Shown one piece after another: positions 1 to 8,044 of a stretch of DNA of 64,000 nucleotides. Source of the DNA: Halolamina pelagica (GTDB lineage: Archaea > Halobacteriota > Halobacteria > Halobacteriales > Haloferacaceae); NCBI RefSeq assembly GCF_900115675.1, contig NZ_FOXI01000005.1:1-64000 (forward strand). The letters are read 5' to 3'. The position numbers and the translations under genes are program-made. Each line of letters starts with the position of its first letter. The first letter of the stretch is position 1. The notes below the pieces were generated by a model. That model was not told the DNA's origin. It saw only the letters and a list, made by a program, of their open reading frames with translations, and did no database searches.

Positions 1-360
1 AGCAGTTCTGGCTGTACGCTGCTGTCGATCCAGAGACGAACAAGTTCCTGCATATACGGCTGTTTACGACCACTACGACCGTATTAACACAGCAGTTTCT
101 GCGGGAGCTGCAGGAGAAACACGACGTCTCCGACGCCGTGTTTCTCGTCGATTACGCTCAGCATCTAGCGACAGCACTCCGCCGAGCAGGGATCCGATTT
201 CAGACGGTTCGTCATGGAAATCGGAATGCTGTTGAACGTATATTTAGAGAAGTAAAACGACGTACTTCTTCGTTTAGTAATAGTTTCAGCAACGTGCAGC
301 CGACGACGGCAGAAACATGGCTGCAAGCCTTCGCCGTCTGGTGGAATTCCCTTAACTAAA
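1..360 (+). mobile_element. Right end of an IS6-like insertion sequence
   Basis: The window opens inside an insertion sequence; only the 3' part of its transposase gene is present. The right terminal inverted repeat should lie just past the stop codon, around 352-372, but the left end is outside the window, so neither the terminal repeat nor a target duplication can be defined. The next gene starts only about 55 bases away, so the insertion probably replaced or displaced its native promoter (inference). Confidence 0.75.
3..359 (+). CDS. IS6-like DDE transposase, C-terminal part (5' end outside window)
   Basis: An open frame runs in from the window edge and ends in TAA at 357-359. The visible 118 residues carry all three candidate acidic residues of an RNase H-fold transposase: Asp in YAAVDPET (near residue 9 of the fragment), Asp in VFLVDYAQ and Glu in NAVERIFREVKRR. 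The run HGNRNAVERIFREVKRRT followed by a C-terminus ending WLQAFAVWWNSLN is typical of haloarchaeal IS6/ISH-type transposases. It would cut and join the element ends during replicative transposition. Base composition is clearly more AT-rich than the flanking chromosome, which agrees with a mobile gene. Whether the copy is intact cannot be judged because the 5' part is missing. Confidence 0.85.
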   Translation, partial: QFWLYAAVDPETNKFLHIRLFTTTTTVLTQQFLRELQEKHDVSDAVFLVDYAQHLATALRRAGIRFQTVRHGNRNAVERIFREVKRRTSSFSNSFSNVQPTTAETWLQAFAVWWNSLN

Positions 361-415
361 CACGATGCCGAGTAGCCGCCGAGGCTTTTTCACCCGACCG
401 GTCGAGCCCTCGGAC

Positions 416-1426
416 ATGTTCGACCTCGTGGGGTTCGGCGAGGCGACGCTACGACTGCGCGCCGAGCGCGGGCGCCAGCTCGGTGACACCGACTCCTTCG
501 CCGCCGGCGTCGGTGGGCCGGAGCGGAACGCCCTCGTCGCGGCGTCGGGGCTGGGCGCCGACGCCGTCTGGCTCTCGCGGCTCCCCGACTCGCCGCTGGG
601 CGACCGCGTCGTCGCGGACCTGCGGCGCCACGGGGTCAGAACGGGCGTCTCGTGGGCCGACGCCGACGCACGGCTCGCGACGGCGTTCGTCGAGGCCGGG
701 CCCGAACCGCGCGGGCGCACGATCGTCCGCGACGCCGACGACGCCGCGTTCGAGGGGATCCACGCCGAGAACCTCCCGCTGAACGCGGTGGGGAACGCCG
801 AGCGTTTCCACGTCGCCGGCGCCACGGTCGCCCGGTCGGAACAGACCGCGGCGGCGACGGAGTCGCTGCTGGCCGCGGCCGTCGAGGGCGACACGACCAC
901 CGCGTTCGACCTGCGCTACCGGGAACGCGACTGGCCGCCCGCGGCCGCACGCGAGACCTGCGAGTCCCTCTTCCCCGCCGTCGACGTGCTGTTCGTCTCC
1001 TCGACGGCCGCGGAATCGGTGCTCGGCGAGGAGGGCGATCCGATCGAGATCGCCCACGCGCTCCGCACGAAGCACGACCTCGAGACGGTCGTGTTGCTCC
1101 GGACCGACGGCGGCGCGCTCGCGGTCCACGGCGACGAGGTCCACGAGACCGACGCGGTCCGGGGGGAGTCCATCGACGGCGCGGGCGCCCGGGACGCGTT
1201 CGTCGGCGCGTTCCACGCGAAGCGGACCGCGGACGCCGCCGCCACGGGGGCTGACGCCCACCGGAACGACGGCGCCGGCGAGCCACCGGCGGGCGACGGG
1301 TCGCCGCCCGGCGTCGGCGACGCGCTCGCGTGGGGGGCCGCGGCCGCGGCGCTGGCGCGGACGCTCACGGGCGAGTCAGTGACCGTCTCGCGCGCGGCCG
1401 TGGAGCGGATCGTCGCCGAGCAGTAA
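416..1426 (+). CDS. PfkB-family sugar kinase, KDG kinase-like (possibly impaired)
   Basis: A 336-residue ribokinase/PfkB protein most like haloarchaeal 2-keto-3-deoxygluconate kinases, which phosphorylate KDG in the semi-phosphorylative Entner-Doudoroff pathway. I use the ATG at 416 (MFDLVGFGEATL) because the family begins at this point; the in-frame ATG at 365 adds 17 unrelated residues next to the insertion sequence. Visible: the substrate loop GGPERNALVAA, the family run LPDSPLGDRVVADLRRHGV, and GRTIVRDADDAAF. The anion-hole/catalytic loop, normally GAGDAF, reads GAGARDAF, so two residues separate the glycines from the catalytic Asp. After it comes a low-complexity stretch of about 25 residues (ATGADAHRNDGAGEPPAGDG). 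These oddities and the insertion sequence just upstream raise the possibility of lost function. Confidence 0.75.
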   Translation: MFDLVGFGEATLRLRAERGRQLGDTDSFAAGVGGPERNALVAASGLGADAVWLSRLPDSPLGDRVVADLRRHGVRTGVSWADADARLATAFVEAGPEPRGRTIVRDADDAAFEGIHAENLPLNAVGNAERFHVAGATVARSEQTAAATESLLAAAVEGDTTTAFDLRYRERDWPPAAARETCESLFPAVDVLFVSSTAAESVLGEEGDPIEIAHALRTKHDLETVVLLRTDGGALAVHGDEVHETDAVRGESIDGAGARDAFVGAFHAKRTADAAATGADAHRNDGAGEPPAGDGSPPGVGDALAWGAAAAALARTLTGESVTVSRAAVERIVAEQ

Positions 1427-1452
1427 CCGGACCGACGCGTCACTCGTCGGTT

Positions 1453-2493
1453 CTACGCGAGGTCGCGGTCGAGGAGCCATTTTCGGAGCCCCCCTGCCGA
1501 CGCCGTCTCGCTGGTCGCGACGTAGTGGCTGGCGCAGGCGTTCCCGCAGGCCAGCGCGACCGGCCAGTCCCAGCCGGCACCCAGTCCGACCGCCAGCCCG
1601 CCGTCGAAGCGGTCGCCGCCGCCGACCTGCCGGCGGGAGTCGACGGTGGGGTTCTCGACGCGGGCGACGCCCCCGTCGGTCGCCGCCAGCGCCTCCTGTT
1701 TGCCGTGTTTCACGACCGCCGCGGCGTCGAACGCGTCGCGGACGGCGAGCAGGCGGTCCGCGTCGTCGACCGGCGGCGCGGGCGGGTCGGGCACCGCCGC
1801 GGCGAGCGCCCGGAGCTCGGTGGGGTTGACCGAGAGCACGGCGTCGACGCGGTTGCCCAGTGCGCGGACGGCCTCGCGGAGCTCCCGGTGGTCGTCGAGG
1901 TCGCTCCCCAGCACGTCGCCGGGATCGAACACGAACGGCACGCGCGGGATCGACGCGTCGCCGAGCTCGTGGAACGCGTCGGCCATCCCGGGCGTCGAGA
2001 CCCAGTTCGCACAGACGACGGCGTCGGCGTCGAAGACGGCCGAAAGCGGCGCGGCTTCGCGGAGGTCGGCCAGCGACCACGCCGAGAGGTCCGGCGACGC
2101 CTCGACCAGCAACAGGTCGCTGTCCGCGAAGTCGAGGACGTTCACCCTCGCCGCCCGCCCCATCGAGACGGTCTCGAACGGCAACCCGGCGAAGGCGTCC
2201 CGATCCGGTTCGGGGTCGTCGAGGTGGCCGTAGCAGGTCGCGCCCGCCCCGAGCGCGTGGGCCTGCTGGGCGGCGTTGACTGCCTGGCCGCCGGGTTCGA
2301 CGAACCGGGGCTCGAGATCGAACCCCTTCCGGCCGTCGGCGGCGGCTTCGCGGGCGAACGTGGTCCGCCGGTCGACGGGGTCGAGCGCGCCCGTCGAGAG
2401 CCGACAGTAGCGGTCGACGCTCCCGTCGGGGAGCGTCGTCACCGCGGGCGCGGGATCGTCGGCCAGCCGGCGGGCGAGGCGCTGGTAGGGCAC
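1453..2493 (-). CDS. PfkB-family carbohydrate kinase
   Basis: A 346-residue ribokinase-superfamily protein, convergent with the KDG-kinase-like gene, with 26 bases between their stops. The N-terminal substrate motif is present as PGGQAVNAAQQAHALG, and the C-terminal ATP/catalytic signature as VGGGDRFDGGLAVGL, which keeps the catalytic Asp. The middle contains VFDPGDVLGSDL and the VLSVNPTELRALA segment usual in the family. Predicted cytosolic ATP-dependent kinase of a sugar or nucleoside; the substrate cannot be read from sequence. The start is taken at the first in-frame codon at 2493; a later start is possible because the first 40 residues are poorly conserved in such proteins. Confidence 0.75.
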   Translation of the reverse strand: MPYQRLARRLADDPAPAVTTLPDGSVDRYCRLSTGALDPVDRRTTFAREAAADGRKGFDLEPRFVEPGGQAVNAAQQAHALGAGATCYGHLDDPEPDRDAFAGLPFETVSMGRAARVNVLDFADSDLLLVEASPDLSAWSLADLREAAPLSAVFDADAVVCANWVSTPGMADAFHELGDASIPRVPFVFDPGDVLGSDLDDHRELREAVRALGNRVDAVLSVNPTELRALAAAVPDPPAPPVDDADRLLAVRDAFDAAAVVKHGKQEALAATDGGVARVENPTVDSRRQVGGGDRFDGGLAVGLGAGWDWPVALACGNACASHYVATSETASAGGLRKWLLDRDLA

Positions 2494-2565
2494 GAGGCGG
2501 CGTTCGACCGGGGGGAAGAAGGGTGCTACGCTCGGCGGGGAGAGAAACCGGGCGGGGCCGCGGGT

Positions 2566-3096
2566 CTACCGGACCAGCAGATCCTCGCCGCGCTCGACGA
2601 CGATGCGGCAGGGCGGCGACATCTTGTTGTAGGCGCGGCGGAACGCCTCCTTCACTTCCTCGGCCTGCTCGACTTCGCAGTAGGCCGTGAAGATGTTCTC
2701 GCCCTGGTTGATGCGGGCGGCAGTACCGACCGGCTTCCCGAACGCCTGCCGCATCCCGTCGGAGACACGGTCGGCGCCGGCGCCGGTCGCCTGCTTGTTC
2801 TCTCGGAGGATCTGGTGGGGGAACTTCCGGAGGACCATCTTGTAGTTCCCCTCGCCGAGGGTCTTGATCAGGTGGCGGTTGGCCGAGAGCCGCGCGGACT
2901 CGAGCGAGCCGTGACGCACCTGGAGGGTCTCCTCGGGTCGCAGCGAGATCTTGACTGGGTAGTCCTGCGGGTCCGCCTGCAGGTCGCCCATGTTGTGCTG
3001 TGCGATCTTCGAGCCGGGGATGCCGGTGATGTACTCGCGCCGGGTGTACGACGGCTTGTCGATCTCCCGGTACATTGAGGCGGGCTTGTCAGACAT
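2566..3096 (-). CDS. rpl10e: Large-subunit ribosomal protein L10e/uL16
   Basis: The 176-residue protein matches archaeal L10e (uL16): [18 protein letters not shown] at the N-terminus, [18 protein letters not shown], then [16 protein letters not shown] and the loop [19 protein letters not shown] near the peptidyl-transferase centre, followed by [13 protein letters not shown]. It binds 23S rRNA near the A site and the tRNA acceptor ends. Length is as expected. It stands alone here rather than in a ribosomal operon, which is normal for archaeal rpl10e. The neighbour downstream on the same strand is an unrelated kinase. Confidence 0.97.
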   Translation of the reverse strand: MSDKPASMYREIDKPSYTRREYITGIPGSKIAQHNMGDLQADPQDYPVKISLRPEETLQVRHGSLESARLSANRHLIKTLGEGNYKMVLRKFPHQILRENKQATGAGADRVSDGMRQAFGKPVGTAARINQGENIFTAYCEVEQAEEVKEAFRRAYNKMSPPCRIVVERGEDLLVR

Positions 3097-3157
3097 GGCT
3101 ACTTGGCTGTTCTGAGGCCCACGCGGCGATTAAAGCCTTCGATGCGTCCCCGTCCCG

Positions 3158-3973
3158 TCAGTCAGCCCCGTCCTCGGGCTCGCTCGAGGAGTCCCCGACC
3201 GTCGTCGGCTCCCCGCCGTCGCCGCTGGCCGCCGTATCGGCGGCCGTCGACGACTCCGCCGGCGGCGCCAGCGGGACGTGCGAGAGCCCCTTCTCGGCCA
3301 GTAGCTCCCGCGCGCGGTCGGTGACGGAGGGAGCGACCAGAACCCCGCGAACCTCGGTCCCGTCCGGGACCTCACGCGACAGCGCCTCGACGTAGCGGCC
3401 GAGTTGGCCGGCGGCGTCCGGGCCGACCCGGCGGCGTTTGAGTTCCACGACCACGGGTCGCCCCTCGTCGTCGTGGCCGAACAGGTCGACCGGGCCGGCG
3501 GCGGTCTGGCGCTCGGTCGCCGCGGGCTCGAACCCCGGTTCGACGAGGTCCGGGTCGTCGAGGATCTCCTGGCGCAGGTCCTCCTCGCTGCCGTACACGT
3601 CGACGCTCCGGCCGCCGGTGACCGGGAGCGCCGAGACCTGATCGACGCGCTCGAAGCGCACGTCCAGCCGCTCGTCGGGGTTCCCGCGCACGCTGCGGAC
3701 GCGCAGGCGCCCGTCCCGCACGGCGGCGCGGTGCTCCGACCCGGGCGGTTGCCAGTTGACGGGCGTGCGCTGCTCGTCGGTGTGGACCAGTGCGGTCCCG
3801 TCCGGTTTGAGGATCAGCAGGCGGTCGCCCGGGCCGAGCGAGGAGGCCGCGCGGCCGTCGTAGTCGACGGTGCAGCGACCGAACACGGTGACCAGCTCCC
3901 CGCGCTCGAACGCCGCCGACAGCGCCGAGAGCGCGTCGCGGTGGGTCGGCCGGTGGAGGGTGGTCACGCTCAC
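3158..3973 (-). CDS. nucS: Endonuclease NucS/EndoMS
   Basis: A 271-residue NucS nuclease. The N-terminal domain (residues 1-125) begins TTLHRPTHRDAL and holds VFGRCTVDYDGRA and LLILKPDGTALVHT, used for DNA and dimer contacts. The C-terminal RecB-like nuclease domain shows PGFEPAATERQTAAGPVDLFGHD, then VVVELKRRRVGPDAAGQLGRY, i.e. the D...ExK active site and the QLxRY motif. In archaea and actinobacteria NucS/EndoMS cuts both strands at mismatches and works with PCNA in non-canonical mismatch repair. I use the GTG at 3973 because upstream residues are basic and unlike the family; the GTG at 3967 is equally possible. The C-terminal 35 residues are an acidic Ser/Ala tail. Confidence 0.93.
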   Translation of the reverse strand: MSVTTLHRPTHRDALSALSAAFERGELVTVFGRCTVDYDGRAASSLGPGDRLLILKPDGTALVHTDEQRTPVNWQPPGSEHRAAVRDGRLRVRSVRGNPDERLDVRFERVDQVSALPVTGGRSVDVYGSEEDLRQEILDDPDLVEPGFEPAATERQTAAGPVDLFGHDDEGRPVVVELKRRRVGPDAAGQLGRYVEALSREVPDGTEVRGVLVAPSVTDRARELLAEKGLSHVPLAPPAESSTAADTAASGDGGEPTTVGDSSSEPEDGAD

Positions 3974-4108
3974 GCTCGCCGTTGGGTGCGGACGGACAAA
4001 TGGCCGACGGTCCCCGAACCGTGACCGTCGGCGCCCGCGCAAACCGGAGGTGACAGCCGGCGGACGGAAGCCGTAGCACATACAGTCCCCCCGGGAAAAC
4101 GGGGAGGT

Positions 4109-4567
4109 ATGGTCGACCCCATACTCACCTACGTCGCCGGGATCGCCTTCCTCGTCCTACTGATCGTGCCGGTACTGTACCTGCTCTCCGCTCAATCGGA
4201 CACGGAGGAGGGCGACGAGTACCCGAGCGAGAGCGTCGTCGGCGGCGTCGGCCCCGTCGCGGAGGCGGGCGGCGAGACCGAAGCCGACAGCGCGGCTGAA
4301 GCGTCGGCCGCGGCGGAACCGGCGGACGGCGACGCGGAAGACGAGGCGGAGCCTGAGAGCGACGACGTGGAAGACGGCGGAGACGAGGCGGAGGCGGAGA
4401 GTGACGATGCGGAAGACGGCGGAGACGAGGCAGAGGCGGAACCAGAGATCGACGACGTGGAAGACGGCGGAGACGAGGCGGAGGCGGAGCCTGGGAGCGA
4501 CGACGCGGAGGAAGATGCCGAGGAAACTGCATCGGCGGGCGACGACGCGGAAGACGACGACGCCTGA
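4109..4567 (+). CDS. Single-span membrane protein with acidic repeats
   Basis: A 152-residue protein with one N-terminal membrane segment (about residues 8-27, YVAGIAFLVLLIVPVLYLL). The rest is an extremely acidic tail rich in Glu, Asp and Ala. The tail contains three or four copies of an imperfect unit of roughly 15 residues, GGDEAEAE followed by DDVED or DDAED, encoded by near-identical DNA between about 4366 and 4500. No catalytic motif is visible. N-terminal membrane anchors with acidic tails are common in haloarchaea and have no assigned function. It converges on the enoyl-CoA hydratase gene with only two bases between the stop codons. Confidence 0.75.
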   Translation: MVDPILTYVAGIAFLVLLIVPVLYLLSAQSDTEEGDEYPSESVVGGVGPVAEAGGETEADSAAEASAAAEPADGDAEDEAEPESDDVEDGGDEAEAESDDAEDGGDEAEAEPEIDDVEDGGDEAEAEPGSDDAEEDAEETASAGDDAEDDDA

Positions 4568-4569
4568 GC

Positions 4570-5355
4570 CTACTTCTCCAGGAACTCGCCCACCCGTTCG
4601 CGGCGCTCCTCGCTCTCGAACTGCGCCCACCAGAGCGACGCCTCGCGCTCGCGGGCGGTCCCGGGATCCGGCGCCGCGACCGCGGCGTTGATCGCCCGCT
4701 TCGCCCGCGTTCGGGCCTCGCTGCCGACCGCCTGCATCGACGCGACGAGCTCCGCGACGCGCTCGTCCAGGGCGTCGGCCGCGACAACGTCGGTCAGTAA
4801 CCCGACCTCCAGAGCGCGGGCGGCGTCGACGCGCTCGGCGGTGAACACCAGCTCCTTCGCGGTCGACTCGCCGACGGCGTCGACCAGCCGCCGCGTCGCG
4901 CCGCCGGTGGGGAGCAGGCCGACCGCGGCGGTCGGGAGGCCGAACGTCGAGCGCCGGCTGGCGACCCGCAGGTCGCAGTACAGCGCGAGCACGAGGCCGC
5001 CGCCGATGCAGAACCCGTCGATCTTCGCGGTCACGGGGGCGTGACACTCGTGGGGCGCGCGGAAGATCTCGTGGAAGCGCTCCTGTCGCTCGCGCTGGTC
5101 GGGATCGTGGTCCCCGAACGGGCCCGCGTACTCCGCGAGGTCGGCGCCGGCGGAGAACGCCTCGTCCCCGGCGCCCGCGATCACCACGGCGTCGACGGCG
5201 TCGCGGTCGCTCTCGATCTCCGCGAACGCGCGATCGAGGTCGTGCATGACGGCGGTGTTCAGCGCGTTGTGCGTCCCCGGGCGGTCGATCGTCAGCGTCG
5301 CGAGGCCGGCGTCGACGGTGGCGTCGAGGTGGCGGTAGGGGCCGTACTCGGGCAT
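4570..5355 (-). CDS. Enoyl-CoA hydratase/isomerase family protein
   Basis: A 261-residue crotonase-fold protein. Visible are the oxyanion-hole segments FSAGADLAEYAG (residues about 66-78) and KIDGFCIGGGLVLALYCDLRVAS (about 112-134), then TFGLPTAAVGLLPTGGATRRL, which fits the hydratase Glu region although the usual catalytic Glu pair is not obvious. The C-terminal part has the A-R-A-L-E-V-G-L family run. Such proteins act on acyl-CoA thioesters in beta-oxidation or in side-chain and aromatic degradation; the exact reaction is undetermined. I prefer the ATG at 5355 to the GTG two codons upstream (5361). No fatty-acid genes adjoin it, so context gives no pathway. Confidence 0.85.
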   Translation of the reverse strand: MPEYGPYRHLDATVDAGLATLTIDRPGTHNALNTAVMHDLDRAFAEIESDRDAVDAVVIAGAGDEAFSAGADLAEYAGPFGDHDPDQRERQERFHEIFRAPHECHAPVTAKIDGFCIGGGLVLALYCDLRVASRRSTFGLPTAAVGLLPTGGATRRLVDAVGESTAKELVFTAERVDAARALEVGLLTDVVAADALDERVAELVASMQAVGSEARTRAKRAINAAVAAPDPGTAREREASLWWAQFESEERRERVGEFLEK

Positions 5356-5639
5356 AGTCACCGCTGTCGAGGCCGGTCGGAAAGAGCCTACCGGGGCGGC
5401 GACGACCCGGAGTAGAACGGTTTTTCAGTCGTGACGGATACCCTCGTCCATGTCCCTGAACCGCCGCAAGCGACCCGACGTTCGAGCGTACAGCGCCCAC
5501 GGGGGCCACGGTTGATGTCCGCTTGCGACACGTCCCGACGCAGCGGTGCCCCGTCCCTTCTCGCGACTTCCCGCTCGTTCACCAGCGCGGGCCACGTGGA
5601 GCCGTCGGCCGACCTGCTGGCTCAGTCCCGGTGACCACG

Positions 5640-6737
5640 ATGGCTGAGAGCACACCGAAGCAGGTCCAGAAGTCGTTCCTGCGCTACCAACACCTGTTCG
5701 TCTTCGCTGCCCCCGTGGTGTTCGTTCTCGGCGTCGTCTTCGCCGCACCGACGCCGGACGGGGCTGGCACCGCCTACTGGCTGGAGTACTGGTGGCTGCT
5801 GCCCTTCTTCCTGCTCGGGGCCACCATCGTCAACACCGTCGGGATCAGCGGTTCGGCGCTGTTCGTGCCGTTCCTGATCTTCCTCTTTCCGCTTCTCGCG
5901 GGAGAGACGCTGACTCCCGAGACGATCGTGAAGGTCGGGCTCATCAGCGAGTCGTTCGGCCTCTCGAGCTCCGCCGTCGCGTTCATCCAGTACGGCCTCG
6001 TCGACCGACGGCTGGCGGCGACGCTCGTCGTCGGTGGGATCCCGTTCGTCGTGGGCGGGGCGCTGCTCTCGTTCGTCATCCCGGCACCGCTGTTCCACGC
6101 GGCGCTGGGGCTGGCGCTCATCGCGGCCGCCTTCCTCATGCTCAAAGCCGACCTGAGCCACGAGGAGCCCGACGAAGCGGGCGAGTCGACCGACGTCGCG
6201 GAAGCCGCGGCGGACGGTTCCGGTGAATCGGCGCTCCCCGACGACCCCGGCAAGCCAGGCGAGGCCGGCGTCGAGGCCGACGAGGGCCGCATCACCCGGG
6301 TCGACCGGGCGGGCGATACCTACTACTACACTTGGTCGGGCTACCTCGAACGCTTCGCGAACTACAGCATCGGCGGCGTGTTTCAGGGGCTCGCCGGCTT
6401 CGGCATCGGCGAACTGGGCATCATCTCCCAACTCCGGACCGACGTCCCCGTCCGCGTCGCGATCGGGACGAACCACATCGTCGTCGCGGTCACGGCGGTC
6501 CTCGCCTCGATCGTGCACGTCTTCGGCGGTCAGTTCGTCCCCGGCGGGCACACCCTCAGCCTCGCCTCGACGCCGTGGAACATGGTCGTCTTCACCGTCC
6601 CCGCCACCGTCACCGGCGGTCAGATCGCCCCGTACGTCTCGAACGCGATCGACACGGGGCTGATCCAGAAAGGCGTCGGCATCCTCTTCGCGATCATCTC
6701 CGTCGCGCTGTTCCTGATGGCGGGCAACGTCGTCTGA
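5640..6737 (+). CDS. TauE/SafE-family membrane transporter (sulfite exporter type)
   Basis: A 365-residue polytopic protein made of two homologous halves, each with about four membrane spans. The first half starts after MAESTPKQVQKSFLRYQHL and includes GATIVNTVGISGSALFVPFLI; the second has FQGLAGFGIGELGIISQLR and GTNHIVVAVTAVLAS, the paired motifs of the family. The halves are joined by a highly acidic linker of about 60 residues (around 175-235) that should lie in the cytoplasm. Family members export sulfite, sulfonates or related anions; the substrate here is unknown. The ATG at 5640 is preferred because the upstream in-frame residues are basic and non-conserved. A UspA gene follows 76 bases downstream. 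Confidence 0.88.
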   Translation: MAESTPKQVQKSFLRYQHLFVFAAPVVFVLGVVFAAPTPDGAGTAYWLEYWWLLPFFLLGATIVNTVGISGSALFVPFLIFLFPLLAGETLTPETIVKVGLISESFGLSSSAVAFIQYGLVDRRLAATLVVGGIPFVVGGALLSFVIPAPLFHAALGLALIAAAFLMLKADLSHEEPDEAGESTDVAEAAADGSGESALPDDPGKPGEAGVEADEGRITRVDRAGDTYYYTWSGYLERFANYSIGGVFQGLAGFGIGELGIISQLRTDVPVRVAIGTNHIVVAVTAVLASIVHVFGGQFVPGGHTLSLASTPWNMVVFTVPATVTGGQIAPYVSNAIDTGLIQKGVGILFAIISVALFLMAGNVV

Positions 6738-6813
6738 CCGTCGGCCGCGTACCGGCCTCTCGGGCCGCCGTCGGGCACAACACTTCTCCCCGTTCCGCCC
6801 CTCAGGAGCGAGC

Positions 6814-7251
6814 GTGTACGACCAGATCCTGCACCCCACCGACGGCAGCGAGGGCGCCGCGGCGGTCGCCGACCATGTCGGCGTCCTCGCCGAGCGCTTC
6901 GACGCGACGGTCCACGTCCTCGCGGTCGCCGACACCAGAAACCGTTTCGAGAGTCCGTCGAGCGGTCTCGCCCCCGAGGTCTGGGAGGAGCGCGAGAAGG
7001 ACCGCGCCGAGGCCGCCGTCGACGACACCGTCGAAACCCTTCCCGACTCGACCGACACCGAGCGCGTCGTCGAGTCGGGCGTCCCTCACGAGGCGATCCT
7101 CACCTACGCCGAGGAGGCGGGGATGGACGTGATCGTGATGGGCACCCACGGTCGGACAGGCCTGGACCACTACCTCATCGGTAGCGTGGCCGAGCGGGTC
7201 GTCAGACGGTCGTCGGTGCCCGTGCTGACGGTTCGGATCGGTGAGGAGTGA
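6814..7251 (+). CDS. Universal stress protein (UspA family)
   Basis: A 145-residue Usp domain starting from GTG (VYDQILHPTDGSEGA). The nucleotide-binding motif GTHGRTGLDHYLIGSVAERVVRRSSVPVL is complete (G-2x-G-9x-G(S/T) pattern), so it is probably an ATP-binding Usp. The N-terminal strand PTDGSEGAAAVADH is typical. It follows the TauE/SafE transporter gene on the same strand, 76 bases away, and the two may be co-transcribed; Usp genes often sit beside transporter genes in haloarchaea. A second UspA protein is encoded at 56275-56709. An inverted repeat CCCGG/CCGGG with an AAA loop lies shortly downstream and could serve in termination. Confidence 0.9.
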   Translation: MYDQILHPTDGSEGAAAVADHVGVLAERFDATVHVLAVADTRNRFESPSSGLAPEVWEEREKDRAEAAVDDTVETLPDSTDTERVVESGVPHEAILTYAEEAGMDVIVMGTHGRTGLDHYLIGSVAERVVRRSSVPVLTVRIGEE

Positions 7252-7301
7252 ACCAGGAGAGACGTGTCTCGAGCACCCGGAAACCGGGCGATCGACGCGA
7301 C

Positions 7302-7451
7302 CTACCGCGTTCGCGCGTCGACGCGCATCTCCACGTAGCGTCGGCCCCATCGCTCGACGTGTCGTCGGACCTTCGCGGCGACGCGGCCGAGGAGCGAGGT
7401 GTCTTCGGACTGCGGGTCGACGTTAGTGGGGGCGCTGTTCTGGAGGCTCAT
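7302..7451 (-). CDS. Small protein, 49 residues, unknown function
   Basis: Between the usp gene and the DoxX gene the minus strand holds an ATG-TAG frame of 49 codons. It begins MSLQNSAPTNVDP, has an acidic patch QSEDTSLLG and ends in a basic helix-like stretch (GRVAAKVRRHVERWGRRYVEMRVDARTR). Third positions are mostly G or C, as in the neighbouring real genes, and the start lies about 25-30 bases after an AT-rich element (ATTATG on the minus strand near 7480) that could be a TATA box. The amphipathic, Arg-rich C-terminal half could bind nucleic acid or membrane. I do not recognise a family. The overlapping plus-strand frame has no comparable start context. Confidence 0.45.
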   Translation of the reverse strand: MSLQNSAPTNVDPQSEDTSLLGRVAAKVRRHVERWGRRYVEMRVDARTR

Positions 7452-7525
7452 TCCATCACGAACTTTCACACGCCGCCGACATAATGCTGGTGATTAGCAC
7501 GGCCCCCTCTGACCGGCCGCAGCGC

Positions 7526-7966
7526 TCACTCGTCGGCCCCGTTCGCTCCGGAGTAGAGCCACGCCCAGCCGATCAGCACCGCCTGCATCGGCAGCCGAAC
7601 CCACGCCGCGATCCGGGCCACGCCGTTCAGCCGGTCGGGCACCAGTTCGGGCGCCACGTCGTCGGTCACGGTGTAGACGTTCGCCGGGAACACGGCGATC
7701 AGGAGCCCGACGATCCCCCACGCCGAGAGTCGGCGGGTCCGCTCGAACAGGACGCCGATACCGAGGGTGACCTCGGCGGCGCCGGAGAGATAGACGAGCG
7801 CCGTCGGCCGCGGGAACCGGGGCGGCACGACCCGTTCGAACGCCCTCGGCGCACGGAAGTGACTCACGCCGGCGACGACGTAGAGCAGTCCCATGACGTA
7901 CCGGAGTCGGCTTCCCTTCGACCGTGACGGCGCGTCGGGATCGGTCACGGGTCGCGGGTCGTCCAC
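7526..7966 (-). CDS. DoxX-like membrane protein
   Basis: A 146-residue protein with four predicted membrane spans, starting from GTG at 7966. After a 20-residue polar N-terminus come YVMGLLYVVAGVSHFRAPRAFERVVPP, the DoxX-like first span and loop, then ALVYLSGAAEVTLGIGVLF, WGIVGLLIAVFPANVYTVTDD and a final span. The pattern VAGVSHF ... PxxF and AEVTLG is that of DoxX-family proteins, which include subunits of quinone-linked oxidoreductases but are mostly uncharacterised. Nothing adjoining suggests a partner. Confidence 0.8.
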   Translation of the reverse strand: MDDPRPVTDPDAPSRSKGSRLRYVMGLLYVVAGVSHFRAPRAFERVVPPRFPRPTALVYLSGAAEVTLGIGVLFERTRRLSAWGIVGLLIAVFPANVYTVTDDVAPELVPDRLNGVARIAAWVRLPMQAVLIGWAWLYSGANGADE

Positions 7967-8044
7967 CAGTGCGAAGAGCGTTTCCCCGCCGGGAGCGGGT
8001 GGCGGTGTGTCACGGTTTCCGAGGGGGCGGAGCGAGAGCGCCGG

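Noticed and set aside
5450-5515. 21-codon frame MSLNRRKRPDVRAYSAHGGHG
   Set aside because: Too short, no clear promoter, and composition not distinguishing; could be a leader or chance frame.
7261-7295. CCCGG-AAA-CCGGG stem-loop after the usp gene
   Set aside because: Possibly a terminator, but there is no T-rich run and archaeal terminators do not require such stems; too weak to list.
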